Positions 1 through 7,126 of a stretch of DNA of 9,297 nt are shown here, piece after piece; the first letter of the stretch is position 1, and each line of letters starts with the position of its first letter. The notes under the pieces were generated by a model, which ran no database searches, had not been told where the DNA came from, and worked only from the letters and a program-made list of their open reading frames with translations. The DNA is from Betaproteobacteria bacterium (lineage in GTDB: Bacteria; Pseudomonadota; Gammaproteobacteria; Burkholderiales; SG8-41). The translations under genes were made by a program, and so were the position numbers. The stretch lies in assembly GCA_029883965.1 (NCBI GenBank), contig JAOUIN010000078.1, forward strand, positions 1-9,297. Reading direction: 5' to 3'.

Positions 1-167
1 CGATACCCGAAATATCAAATTCAAGACCCTGCTGGTTCATCCCAAACACTGTTTTCACTTAAAACCCGGTCGGTATCAAATTCGCCGGCACAAGTATCGG
101 CCCGTGGAGTAAGATATTCAAAACTACTACATGTCAGCAGACAGATCCAAAACGAGGATTGCATGCC
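1..167. promoter_or_regulatory. Upstream region of the PhyH-family gene, with a direct repeat
   Basis: This is non-coding leader sequence, less GC-rich than the genes. It holds an exact 10-base direct repeat, TATCAAATTC, at 13-22 and 74-83. Each copy is preceded by ACCCG (5-9 and 64-68), with 3 and 5 bases between the two parts. The copies lie 61 bases apart, about six helical turns, so they could be paired operator half-sites for a regulator of the downstream dioxygenase gene. This is inference. I cannot assign a -35/-10 pair with confidence. The two short antisense reading frames here have no features of real proteins. Confidence 0.3.
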
Positions 168-1061
168 ATGACCACACTTGCCCGGACCAAGACCGACACC
201 TGCACTGACAGCCGCCAGGGACCACACGCGCTAACACCCGCACAACTGGCGGCCTATCACAACAACGGCTTTCTCTCGCCATTGCCGGCATTGGGGCCGG
301 ACCTTGCGCGCAAGGTCCTGACAAAAATAGAAACGCATGAATCTCAGTACGGCGCATTTCCCAGCAAGGGACTCAAGGCACATTTATATCTGCCCTGGAT
401 GAACGAGGTCGTACGGCATCCCGCCATACTCGACACGGTCGAATCCATCATCGGCCCCGACATCCTGTGCTGGTCCAGCCGTTTTTTCATCAAGGCGCCG
501 GGTGACGGCGGCTTTGTGTCCTGGCACCAGGACGTCACCTACTGGGGAATCGACGTATTCGAAAACATCCTGACCGCCTGGATCGCGCTGTCGCCGGCAA
601 CCCGGGAAAACGGCGTGATGAAGGTGATCCCCGGCACACACCGCTCGATCGTGCCGCATCGTGAATCCGCGGCGAGCAACATGCTGCTGCGCGGCCAGGA
701 AGTCTCGGTCGATGTCGATGAATCAAAGGCCGTTTACATGGAACTGAAGGCCGGCGAAATGTCATTGCATCACGGCCTCATGTTTCACGGCTCCGAAGAC
801 AACAGGTCCAACGAACGGCGCGTCGGTTTTGCCGTACGTTACATACCGACGCGGGTAAAACCACTGGACGGGTTGCCCCGGGACAGCGCCATGCTGGTGC
901 GCGGTACCGATCAATACGGCCATTTTGACCTGGAACCGGATCCCATAGGCGACATGGACCCGGCAGCGGTTGAAGTGCACCGCAAAGCGACGGCGACCTA
1001 TGCCGAAATCAATCGCGCAGCAGTTAAAAAACACGAGGCGATGATCGCCGCGCAACAGTAG
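168..1061 (+). CDS. Phytanoyl-CoA dioxygenase (PhyH) family Fe(II)/2-oxoglutarate oxygenase
   Basis: This is a cytosolic non-haem iron oxygenase of the PhyH/EctD-like family, 297 aa. The double-stranded beta-helix ligands are visible: the HxD pair in WHQD (His120, Asp122), the distal His207 in FHGSEDN, and Arg218 eleven residues later. That is the spacing of the iron-binding His and 2-oxoglutarate-binding Arg in human PHYH (264/275). The enzyme should couple 2-oxoglutarate decarboxylation to hydroxylation of an unknown substrate; family members act on acyl-CoAs, ectoine and many small metabolites. I chose ATG 168 because GAGGA (154-158) lies nine bases upstream. An in-frame TTG at 159 would add three residues but sits directly on that site. 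The gene stands alone, with no partner that would name the substrate. The family call is firm and the substrate is unknown. Confidence 0.9.
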   Translation: MTTLARTKTDTCTDSRQGPHALTPAQLAAYHNNGFLSPLPALGPDLARKVLTKIETHESQYGAFPSKGLKAHLYLPWMNEVVRHPAILDTVESIIGPDILCWSSRFFIKAPGDGGFVSWHQDVTYWGIDVFENILTAWIALSPATRENGVMKVIPGTHRSIVPHRESAASNMLLRGQEVSVDVDESKAVYMELKAGEMSLHHGLMFHGSEDNRSNERRVGFAVRYIPTRVKPLDGLPRDSAMLVRGTDQYGHFDLEPDPIGDMDPAAVEVHRKATATYAEINRAAVKKHEAMIAAQQ

Positions 1062-1530
1062 TAGAAAACACATGCCTCTCAAAATGCTCGTTGCATAGTT
1101 TATGGCGCTCGCATCCCCGCTCGTGACGAACACTTCGCCGGGGAGCACTGTTGTTCGATCAAATCGTCAGGGCCGGCTGCAAAACCCGACGGTTACAGGA
1201 CCATCCTGGGAAATGAAGTGGCAATCGTCATCAGTCCGGCTCACCCGGCAACACAAGCGGAAATAGCCTGAAAACGGATGTATTTCGCCAGGTCACCATG
1301 CGCAATATGACGCACGTACACTACGGCAGCCTGACCGGCCCGGTAACACTTGTCGCTGCGGGGGATTTCAACGGCATTCCAGCAGGCATCGCGGGCGATG
1401 TACAGAGCATCGAAAAGCGGGGTCGATTCCAGCGTCCAGGTGTGCAGCACCAGACGTCGCGCAAACCTTCCGGCAATCGGCAATGTAAAAGACATGCAGG
1501 TGCCCGGTCATTATGAGTTAGCATTTTAAT
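1062..1530. other. 470-base stretch with no intact gene
   Basis: Apart from the isomerase-like remnant on the minus strand I see no supportable gene here. The 72-codon plus-strand frame at 1298-1516 is the antisense of the remnant and has no recognisable motif. No strong terminator follows the dioxygenase gene: the best inverted repeat is CCCCG (1116-1120) pairing with CGGGG (1138-1142), with a long loop and no T-tract. The segment just before gluQ (about 1510-1530) is AT-rich and may carry its promoter, but I cannot place the elements. Confidence 0.4.
1241..1495 (-). pseudogene. Decayed N-terminal fragment resembling a sugar phosphate isomerase/epimerase (TIM barrel)
   Basis: This is an 84-codon minus-strand frame. 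Its segment HTWTLESTPLFDAL, followed by IARDACWNAVE and then RAGQ, resembles the first beta-alpha units of the xylose-isomerase-like sugar phosphate isomerase/epimerase family. Members I recall begin with HTWTLDTTPL, ARDxGWDAVELRR and EAG at similar spacing. The rest of the barrel (normally about 270-300 aa) is missing: the frame stops at 1241-1243 and the PhyH gene ends at 1061, leaving no room for it. The similarity fades after RAGQ, which suggests small indels. There is no convincing ribosome binding site before the ATG at 1495. I read it as a gene remnant. A short unrelated ORF is the alternative. The homology rests on memory of family sequences, not on a search. Confidence 0.42.
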
Positions 1531-2457
1531 ATGTCACCGCCGCAATCGCCTTCGCGGCAGCCGTACCGCGGCCGCTTCGCTCCATCACCCACCGGACCCC
1601 TGCACTTCGGGTCGCTGGTCGCGGCGGTCGGCAGTTATCTCGACGCGCGCGCAAACAAAGGTACCTGGCTGGTGCGCATGGAAGACCTGGACCGGCCGCG
1701 CACCGTTGTCGGCGCGGCCGATACGATCCTGCGCACGCTTGAGGCGCTGGGTATGGCCTGGGATGGCGAGATCGTCTATCAAAGCACCCGCGACGAGGCT
1801 TATCGCGCGGCACTCGATCAACTGAAGAAAACAAAGGACCTTGTTTATCCCTGCGCGTGCAGCCGCCGCGAAATCGCGGATTCAGCGGTGACCGGCATCG
1901 ACGGCCCGGTGTATCCCGGCACCTGCCGCAAGGGCCTGCTTGCCGGCCGCGCCGCGCGCGCCGAACGCGTACTGACACGCGGCATAAAAATCGAATTCAC
2001 CGACACCATTCAGGGCAAGGTCGCCCACAACCTTGAACGCCAGATCGGTGATTTTGTGCTGAAACGTGCTGACGGCCCTTACGCCTATCAGCTCGCGGTG
2101 GTCGTCGATGACGCCGCGCAGGGCATCACCGATATCGTGCGCGGCGCCGATTTGCTTGACTCGACACCGAGGCAGATTTATCTGCAGCAACTGCTCGCTT
2201 TGAAGACACCGCGCTATGCGCACCTGCCGGTGGCTGTGAATGTCATCGGGGAGAAACTCTCCAAGCAGACGCTGGCGCCGCCGGTGGACGGCACATCACC
2301 GGCAATCGTTCTAAATGCGGCACTCGCGTTTCTGGGGCAGGACGTTGCCGAGGACTGCGCCGCGGACGACACCGCCTCATTCTGGAAATACGCCATCGCA
2401 CACTGGGATCCCGCGCGCGTGCCGCGTGCACGGGCAATACACGCTCCTAGCGAATAA
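1531..2457 (+). CDS. gluQ: Glutamyl-Q tRNA(Asp) synthetase
   Basis: This is a paralogue of the glutamyl-tRNA synthetase catalytic domain that lacks the anticodon-binding domain. It activates glutamate and attaches it to the queuosine base at position 34 of tRNA(Asp). It is 308 aa, the usual size for GluQRS. It opens with RFAPSPTGPLHFGS, carrying the class I HIGH-type signature as HFGS (25-28). EDLDRPR follows at 51-57. The zinc-binding set is C108-A-C110, Tyr128 and Cys132. DIVRGADLLDSTPRQ covers 201-215, and the KMSKS-type motif is KLSKQ (242-246). The absence of a C-terminal helical domain separates it from true GltX. ATG 1531 is the start that keeps a normal N-terminus, although no strong Shine-Dalgarno precedes it. 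In enterobacteria the gene often follows dksA; here it stands alone and its stop lies nine bases from the convergent PII-like gene. Confidence 0.95.
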   Translation: MSPPQSPSRQPYRGRFAPSPTGPLHFGSLVAAVGSYLDARANKGTWLVRMEDLDRPRTVVGAADTILRTLEALGMAWDGEIVYQSTRDEAYRAALDQLKKTKDLVYPCACSRREIADSAVTGIDGPVYPGTCRKGLLAGRAARAERVLTRGIKIEFTDTIQGKVAHNLERQIGDFVLKRADGPYAYQLAVVVDDAAQGITDIVRGADLLDSTPRQIYLQQLLALKTPRYAHLPVAVNVIGEKLSKQTLAPPVDGTSPAIVLNAALAFLGQDVAEDCAADDTASFWKYAIAHWDPARVPRARAIHAPSE

Positions 2458-2466
2458 CGCAGCGGA

Positions 2467-2787
2467 TCAGTATTTCGCCGGGCGGAAGACCTCGACTTCG
2501 GCCAGCGTGACGCGCACCGAAAAATGCTGCGCAAATTCGTCCAGCACTTTTTGTGCAATCGTTTCAGCCGTCGCCCGCTCACAGATGACCTTCATTTCAA
2601 TGGTGCGGTCGGTATCGCCCGCACCTTCCCGATGGCGCTCGCCGTCGGTCGAAAAACTGCCGCCGCGCACTTCGTGCACCGTATAGCCTTGGGCGCCCAG
2701 TTGTTTCACCAGCGCCACCAGGCGTGCCTCGAGCACGAACTCGGCAATGATGGTCAACTGGCAGCGGTGGTGAGTCTGCATGGTCAT
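2467..2787 (-). CDS. sbtB: SbtB-type PII-like regulatory protein
   Basis: This is a small PII-superfamily protein of 106 aa, encoded directly after sbtA. Its ATG overlaps the sbtA stop as ATGA, and GGGGAG lies six bases upstream, which supports the first of two possible ATGs. The ferredoxin-like core is recognisable: LTIIAEFVLEARLVALVKQLGAQGYTV (11-37), a glycine-rich T-loop region (about 41-60), then the TIEMKVICE strand (62-70), a helix and a final strand ending VEVF. Cyanobacterial SbtB forms trimers, binds adenine nucleotides including cAMP, and docks on SbtA to gate bicarbonate uptake. The placement implies the same job here. It ends at FRPAKY and lacks the C-terminal cysteine-containing redox loop found in many cyanobacterial SbtBs. 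The T-loop sequence (GGSFSTDGERHRE) also departs from the GKGSRNVR type, so ligand preference may differ. Confidence 0.82.
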   Translation of the reverse strand: MTMQTHHRCQLTIIAEFVLEARLVALVKQLGAQGYTVHEVRGGSFSTDGERHREGAGDTDRTIEMKVICERATAETIAQKVLDEFAQHFSVRVTLAEVEVFRPAKY

Positions 2788-3704
2788 AAGGTGCTCCCCA
2801 GTAGCGTCAGCAGCGGAATATTAATGAAAACGTTGAACGGAAACGTCACCGCGAGCGAGGCGGAAATGCCCAGCGCCGGATTCGCCTCGGGCACCGCCAT
2901 GCGCATTGCCGCGGGCGCAGCAATATAAGACGCACTGGCGAGCAGGACGCCGAACAGCACGGCACCGCCTGGAGAGAATCCGAGCAACCATGTGCCGCAA
3001 AGCATTCCGGTCACACCAAAAATTGCCGGGGAAACAACGCCAAAAACCACCAGCCTCCAGCCGGCACGACGCAGATCCGCGAAGCGGCCACCGACGACCA
3101 ATCCCAGCTCGAGCAGGTAGAGCGCCAGCACACCGCGGAACAGGTCGCTGAACAACGGCTTCAGCGACGCGTAACCCTCGCTACCAACCACGAATCCGAC
3201 TGCGATGCCACCGGCCAGGAGTACCACACCTTTATTGACCATGACTTCGCGCAGCACCGGTGCGCCGCCAAGCCCGCCAGCCCGCGCCAGCAGCACGCCG
3301 GCGATGATACCCGGTGCCTCCATCAGTGCCAGCAGCACCGGCATGAAACTCTCGACACCGATGCCGCGCCGTTCGAGGTAGGCGCTGGCAATCGCAAACG
3401 TCACCACCGATACCGACCCGTAATGCGCAGCAACGCTGGCCGCATCGGCACGGGTGAGTCGTACCAGATGTTGCAGCGCCGGAAACACCACGAAGGGGAT
3501 GGCAAATCCCAGAGCGACCGTGACAGCCGCCGGAAATATCATGTCAGCCAGCGGCTGATGCGACAGCTCTACACCGCCCTTCAGTCCGATCGCGAGCAGC
3601 AGATAAATCGACAGCGCATCATAAACCGGCTCTGGAAACCGCAGGTCGGAGCGCGCCAGACGCGCAGCAACCCCCAGCGCAAACAATAGAATCAACGGAT
3701 CCAT
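2784..3704 (-). CDS. sbtA: SbtA-type sodium-dependent bicarbonate transporter
   Basis: This is an inner-membrane permease of the SbtA/SBT family, 306 aa, with about ten hydrophobic segments in two inverted halves. Family landmarks are IGLKGG (39-44), HYGSVSVVTF (94-103), MEAPGIIAG (128-136) in the first half's core, and the second-half signature ASASYIAAPAAMR (256-268) leading to PEANP (272-276) and LAVTFPFN (284-291). Cyanobacterial SbtA imports bicarbonate with Na+ at high affinity. The proteobacterial forms are shorter in the cytosolic linker, as here. The ATG at 3702-3704 is preceded by AAGGTGA at good spacing. The gene starts 14 bases after the CoA-transferase stop and overlaps sbtB by 4 bases, so the three are probably cotranscribed and translationally coupled. 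Substrate identity is by family and by the sbtB partner. No carboxysome or Rubisco gene is in view, so the imported bicarbonate may feed carboxylases instead. Confidence 0.9.
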   Translation of the reverse strand: MDPLILLFALGVAARLARSDLRFPEPVYDALSIYLLLAIGLKGGVELSHQPLADMIFPAAVTVALGFAIPFVVFPALQHLVRLTRADAASVAAHYGSVSVVTFAIASAYLERRGIGVESFMPVLLALMEAPGIIAGVLLARAGGLGGAPVLREVMVNKGVVLLAGGIAVGFVVGSEGYASLKPLFSDLFRGVLALYLLELGLVVGGRFADLRRAGWRLVVFGVVSPAIFGVTGMLCGTWLLGFSPGGAVLFGVLLASASYIAAPAAMRMAVPEANPALGISASLAVTFPFNVFINIPLLTLLGSTL

Positions 3705-3718
3705 ATGATCACCTTGAA

Positions 3719-4939
3719 CTAGATCACGTGCTGCGCGCGCAGCGCGGCAATGGCTTTGGCGTCATAACCGAGCTCGCCGAGGATCACATCGCTGTCGGCA
3801 CCCACCGGGCGCGGCGGCGTATCAGCGCGCGGGCCGTTGTGGGCGAAGCTGAACGGCGACAGCGGCACCTTCAGGTCCTTGCTGAATCCGGTGGCCGACG
3901 GCGGGAACGAGTGAAACAGGCTGCGCGACATGGTCTGCGCCTCCGCGAGGCATTCCGGGACCGTGCGCACGCGTCCGGCCGGCGCACCCTCGGCGTTGAA
4001 CAGCGGCTCCCATTCGGCGGCGGACTTCGCCATCAGTTTTTCCTGCATCAGCGCGCGCAGCGCCGGAATGTTGTCGCGCCGTGCAGCAGGCGTGGCAAAT
4101 CGTGCGTCATCGTTCAGTGCCTGGAGTCCGAGCACCCTGACCATGCCCTGATACTGGTGTTCTTCGTTGAGCGCAAATGCAATCAGGCCGTCGGCGGTGT
4201 TGAACGTGGTCGATGCCGGTGCGCGGCTGGCGGCATCGTTGCCGGCCTGCCTGGGCGCGGCACCGGTATTGAGGTACGCAGTCACCGTCGACGCCATCAG
4301 GATAAGGTTGGTGTCGAGCATCGACATGTCGATGTACTGACCCTTGCCGGTGCGCTGTTTCTGAAACAGCGCCGCTGATACCGCGTAGGCCGCGGCCAAT
4401 CCGGTGGAATAATCGATGATCGGCGGGCCGGCCTTCAGCGGACCGGTGTCCTTGGTGCCGGTCACGCTCATGAACCCCGACCAGGCCTGAATCACGCTGT
4501 CGTAGGCCGGATGACTCTGCTTCGGCCCGGTGCTGCCGTAGGCCGTGATCGACATGAACACCACTTCGGGATTCACTGCCTTCACCGCGTCGTAATCAAT
4601 ACCGCGCTTTTTGGCGGAACCGCTGCGCAGATTCTGCACCACGACATCGCATTCGGCAGCCAGCTTCAGGAAAATGTCACGCCCCTCGGGCTGGTTCAGG
4701 TCCAGCGACAGGAAACGCTTGTTCGACGACTGGGTCATGAAGCCCAGTGACATGCCCTGCTGGCCGAATGTCGGATCGGCCTCGGTGCGCCAGCGCACGG
4801 TCTCGCCCTTGCCCGGCGGCTCGATCTTGATCACTTCCGCGCCCAGCAGCGCCATTTGGTAGGCACAGAACGGCCCTGCCAGTACACGCGTGAGATCCAG
4901 CACCTTGATTCCGGCAAATGCCCTTTGATCCGACATCAT
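3719..4939 (-). CDS. CaiB/BaiF (class III) CoA-transferase
   Basis: This is a cytosolic family III CoA-transferase of 406 aa, the usual length. Enzymes of this family move CoA between carboxylic acids through an enzyme-bound aspartyl anhydride. The N-terminus IKVLDLTRVLAGPFCAYQMA (11-30) and LLGAEVIKIEPPGKGE are typical CoA-binding segments. FLSLDLNQPEGRD (76-88) is also typical, and the catalytic aspartate is Asp209 in YIDMSMLD, equivalent to Asp169 of formyl-CoA transferase. Substrates cannot be read from sequence; oxalate/formyl-CoA, mesaconyl-, succinyl- and itaconyl-type transferases all share these motifs. AGGAG lies four bases before the first ATG and seven before the second, so the start at 4936 is equally likely. 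The gene leads the sbtA-sbtB run, which may mean its acyl-CoA product is made or consumed by a bicarbonate-dependent carboxylation. That link is inference. Confidence 0.9.
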   Translation of the reverse strand: MMSDQRAFAGIKVLDLTRVLAGPFCAYQMALLGAEVIKIEPPGKGETVRWRTEADPTFGQQGMSLGFMTQSSNKRFLSLDLNQPEGRDIFLKLAAECDVVVQNLRSGSAKKRGIDYDAVKAVNPEVVFMSITAYGSTGPKQSHPAYDSVIQAWSGFMSVTGTKDTGPLKAGPPIIDYSTGLAAAYAVSAALFQKQRTGKGQYIDMSMLDTNLILMASTVTAYLNTGAAPRQAGNDAASRAPASTTFNTADGLIAFALNEEHQYQGMVRVLGLQALNDDARFATPAARRDNIPALRALMQEKLMAKSAAEWEPLFNAEGAPAGRVRTVPECLAEAQTMSRSLFHSFPPSATGFSKDLKVPLSPFSFAHNGPRADTPPRPVGADSDVILGELGYDAKAIAALRAQHVI

Positions 4940-4963
4940 GATTCTCCTGTTGCAGACCCGGGA

Positions 4964-4972
4964 ATCATAACA
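4964..4972 (-). promoter_or_regulatory. Candidate extended -10 promoter for the CoA-transferase/sbtAB run
   Basis: Read on the minus strand this is TGTTATGAT, an extended -10 (TGn followed by TATGAT, 5/6 to consensus). It lies about 25 bases upstream of the CoA-transferase ATG and just after a GC-rich hairpin. No good -35 is visible at the usual distance, as is common for extended -10 promoters. It would allow this run to be transcribed separately from the patatin gene upstream. Confidence 0.3.
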
Positions 4973-4977
4973 AGACG

Positions 4978-4992
4978 GCCGGCGGCGCCGGC
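4978..4992 (-). terminator. GC-rich hairpin between the patatin and CoA-transferase genes
   Basis: GCCGGC pairs with GCCGGC across a three-base loop, 18 bases after the patatin stop on the minus strand. It is followed only by CGTCTTGTT, a poor U-tract. It may therefore be a weak terminator or attenuator separating the two minus-strand genes, or have no function. Confidence 0.25.
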
Positions 4993-5010
4993 AGGGCAGT
5001 TCACATTGCG

Positions 5011-5883
5011 CTAGCGGCGTGCGGCCACGCCGACTTGCAACGGCCGCGCTTTTTCGGCGGCTACCCGGACGAGCAAATCCCGGATTTGCGGAACGGCGGC
5101 GAGCGCCGCTTCTTCACCCGCAGAGAGATTGGCCAGCTTGTGCGAAAAATCGGTGATACGCGAACGCACCGTCTTAGGGCGTATGACTACATCGGCCTGC
5201 TGCGCGTCGATGGAGCCGCGCCAGGAGACATCCACCGCGATCACAATATCCGCACCCATGTCACGCGCCACTGACGCCGGCACCCGGCTGGCGACACCGC
5301 CATCGACGTACTCGACACCGCGAATCACCACCGGCCAGAACAGCTTCGGCACGCTCGCCGATGCACGCACCGCAAGCCCGGTATTTCCCCGCGTGAAGAC
5401 CGTCATGTGGCTGGACACGCGCTCGGCGGCGACCACCGCAAACGGTTTCGTCAGCGCTTCGATCGGCCGGTTGTTCAGCATGTCGTTGATGTAATCCTGC
5501 AGCCGCCCGCCCTCGATGATGCCGGGACCGAAGAGGGTAAAGTCGAGCAGATCATTGTCTTCGATCCCGAGCGCTGCGGATTCCAGCGCCGCAGCACGCA
5601 TGCCGCCCGCGTGCAGCGCGGAAACCACCGCGCCCGAACTGACGCCAACGATGACATCGGCCTCTATGCCCGCGGCCTCGAGCGCCTTGAGCACGCCCAC
5701 ATGGGCAAACCCGCGCGAGCCGCCGGCACCCAGCACCAGCCCGATGACCGGCCGGGGCGCGGTAAAACGCACCAGCGGCGCAGCATAGGGAGCGTCAGCG
5801 GCGGTGTAGTTGACCGGTGCGGTGGCGCATCCGGCCAGCACACCAACAGTCAATACAGCGAGGAATTTGGCAATGCGGCGCAT
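5011..5883 (-). CDS. Patatin-like phospholipase family lipoprotein
   Basis: This is a predicted lipoprotein serine hydrolase of 290 aa. The N-terminus MRRIAKFLAVLTVGVLAGC is a type II signal peptide with lipobox LAGC and lipidated Cys19. That is why I start at ATG 5881-5883 rather than at the upstream ATG (6048), which would bury the signal behind 55 unrelated residues. The patatin catalytic dyad is present: oxyanion-hole motif GAGGSRG (52-58), nucleophile Ser82 in GVSSG (80-84), and Asp194 in DGG (194-196). The fold matches RssA/YchK-type bacterial patatins, including the late RPKTV and DFS segments. Family members hydrolyse acyl ester bonds of phospholipids or lysophospholipids; the natural substrate is unknown. 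The protein is likely anchored on the periplasmic face of a membrane. Its translation signal is weak (no clear AGGAG). It is divergent from the solute-receptor gene. Confidence 0.9.
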   Translation of the reverse strand: MRRIAKFLAVLTVGVLAGCATAPVNYTAADAPYAAPLVRFTAPRPVIGLVLGAGGSRGFAHVGVLKALEAAGIEADVIVGVSSGAVVSALHAGGMRAAALESAALGIEDNDLLDFTLFGPGIIEGGRLQDYINDMLNNRPIEALTKPFAVVAAERVSSHMTVFTRGNTGLAVRASASVPKLFWPVVIRGVEYVDGGVASRVPASVARDMGADIVIAVDVSWRGSIDAQQADVVIRPKTVRSRITDFSHKLANLSAGEEAALAAVPQIRDLLVRVAAEKARPLQVGVAARR

Positions 5884-5921
5884 AGGTTCAGTGTGAGAGG
5901 ACCCTGGATTTGAGTCAAGGT

Positions 5922-5935
5922 TCCCGGCAACGGGA
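5922..5935 (-). repeat. Small hairpin in the patatin leader
   Basis: TCCCG and CGGGA form a 5-bp stem around a four-base loop (TTGC on the minus strand), about 40 bases before the patatin start. It could sit in the 5' untranslated region of that mRNA. A second weak inverted repeat, CAGGG/CCCTG, lies at 5941-5958. I can assign no function to either. Confidence 0.25.
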
Positions 5936-6000
5936 TGATTCAGGGAAAGATGACCCTGTTGGCAGCGGCCAATTTGGTCGTGCAAGGGCACAAGCACCAG

Positions 6001-6029
6001 TTGCCTTGTCGCAGCAAACACTACAGAAT
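6001..6029 (+). promoter_or_regulatory. Candidate sigma-70 promoter of the solute-binding protein gene
   Basis: TTGCCT (6001-6006) and CAGAAT (6024-6029) are separated by 17 bases, each matching four of six consensus positions. They end 50 bases before the ATG at 6080. The prediction is weak but correctly placed. Confidence 0.3.
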
Positions 6030-6038
6030 CCGCATCGA

Positions 6039-6060
6039 TTTGATGCAATCAGAAATCAAA
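6039..6060. promoter_or_regulatory. Inverted repeat, possible operator
   Basis: TTTGAT (6039-6044) and ATCAAA (6055-6060) form a 6-base inverted repeat with a 10-base spacer. It lies between the candidate -10 and the ribosome binding site of the solute-receptor gene. The position suits a repressor site or a leader hairpin. It is not a proper FNR box, because the spacing is wrong. Confidence 0.25.
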
Positions 6061-6079
6061 CCGTCTACTGGAGACAAAC

Positions 6080-7057
6080 ATGAGTTCCATCCGCAACCTG
6101 ATTCTGGCCATTGGCGCAACCCTGAGTCTTTGCACCATCCCGGCCGCGTTTTCCGCGCAGGAATACCCGAGCCGCCCGATCCGGCTGGTCGTACCCAACG
6201 CCGCCGGCAGCTCGGTCGACACACTGGGCCGTATATTCGCAAACGGTTTGACCGCAAGCGCCGGTCAACAGGTAGTCGTCGATAACCGCGCCGGCGCCGG
6301 CGGCCTGATCGGTATGGAAATCGGCAAGGACGCCGCGCCCGACGGCTATACGCTGGTGTCGGCATCGACGGCGGCCATGGTCATCGGACCGCACATCCAT
6401 AAAAAACTGCCCTTCGATCCGCTCAAGGACTATGAATTCATTTCGTTGTTCGGCACCACACCCAACATCCTGGTGGTGAATCCGTCGCTGCCGGTGAAAA
6501 CCGTCAAGGATCTGCTCGACTACAACAGCGGCAAGGCCGGCAAGGTCAACATGGCGTCAGCCGGTGTCGGATCGCAGAGCCACCTGGCCGGCGTGCTGTT
6601 CATGAAGCTCAGCAAAACACAGTCACTGCACGTGCCGTACAAGGGTGGCGGCGCATCGGTTGCGGCAACAGTGGCCGGTGAATCACAGTGGACTATCACC
6701 CCGGCCCCTGCCGTTGCGGGAATGATCAAGTCCGGAAAATTGCGCGCAATCGGCCACAGCCTGACCAAAAAATCGCCGTTGCTGGGCGACCTGCCGTCGA
6801 TCGCCGACACCGTCAAGGGTTACGAATACAGCGGCTGGAACGGCCTGCTGGCGCCGCGCGGCACGCCGAAAGCAGTCCTGGTCAAAGTGCGGGAACTGCT
6901 GATCAAGACCACTCAAAACGCCGATTTCAAAACCGGCTTTGAGCGGCAGATGACGGAAATAACGACCAGCACTCCGGAAGAGTTCCGCAAATTCGTTGCT
7001 GCAGAAATCAAGGCCATGGGTCCCGTGGTCAAGGAAGCGGGACTGACCGCGAACTAA
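6080..7057 (+). CDS. Bug/TctC-type tripartite tricarboxylate transporter substrate-binding protein
   Basis: This is a periplasmic solute-binding receptor of the Bug family, 325 aa, a standard length. A Sec signal peptide covers about residues 1-26 (hydrophobic core ILAIGATLSLCTIPAAF, cleavage after AFSA), and the mature protein starts QEYPSRPIRLVVP, the family's usual opening. Other landmarks are VVDNRAGAGGLIGM (66-79), PDGYTL (87-92) and VPYKGGG. Bug proteins bind small carboxylates, amino acids or related metabolites and deliver them to a TctA/TctB permease, or act as sensors. No permease gene lies nearby, so this is one of the orphan receptors abundant in Burkholderiales. GGAG six bases upstream supports ATG 6080. 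The ligand cannot be told from sequence. The gene is single, with its own terminator. Confidence 0.93.
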   Translation: MSSIRNLILAIGATLSLCTIPAAFSAQEYPSRPIRLVVPNAAGSSVDTLGRIFANGLTASAGQQVVVDNRAGAGGLIGMEIGKDAAPDGYTLVSASTAAMVIGPHIHKKLPFDPLKDYEFISLFGTTPNILVVNPSLPVKTVKDLLDYNSGKAGKVNMASAGVGSQSHLAGVLFMKLSKTQSLHVPYKGGGASVAATVAGESQWTITPAPAVAGMIKSGKLRAIGHSLTKKSPLLGDLPSIADTVKGYEYSGWNGLLAPRGTPKAVLVKVRELLIKTTQNADFKTGFERQMTEITTSTPEEFRKFVAAEIKAMGPVVKEAGLTAN

Positions 7058-7079
7058 GCGGCCGCAGATCACGATCCTG

Positions 7080-7108
7080 CAGGGCGGCTGCGGCCGCCCT
7101 GTTTTTTT
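7080..7108 (+). terminator. Rho-independent terminator of the solute-binding protein gene
   Basis: A perfect 9-bp GC-rich stem, CAGGGCGGC (7080-7088) with GCCGCCCTG (7093-7101), closes a TGCG loop and is followed by seven Ts (7102-7108). It begins 22 bases after the stop at 7057. The T-tract is only on the plus-strand side, so it should not act as an intrinsic terminator for the convergent selenoprotein gene. Confidence 0.93.
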
Positions 7109-7126
7109 GTCTGCCGTGGCTGCCGC

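Noticed and set aside
1298..1516. 72-codon plus-strand ORF
   Set aside because: It is antisense to the isomerase-like remnant, with no motif and no convincing translation signal.
3728..4378. 216-codon plus-strand ORF opposite the CoA-transferase
   Set aside because: It is an antisense shadow of a clear gene: Arg/Gly-rich composition, no recognisable motif and no ribosome binding site. Long antisense frames are common at this GC content.
5884..6048. Longer patatin-family protein starting at 6048
   Set aside because: It would place 55 unrelated residues before an excellent lipoprotein signal peptide, and the segment is the divergent promoter region of the next gene.
6041..6054. FNR-type site upstream of the solute-binding protein gene
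   Set aside because: The TTGAT and ATCAG halves have a 3-base spacer instead of 4 and an imperfect right half.
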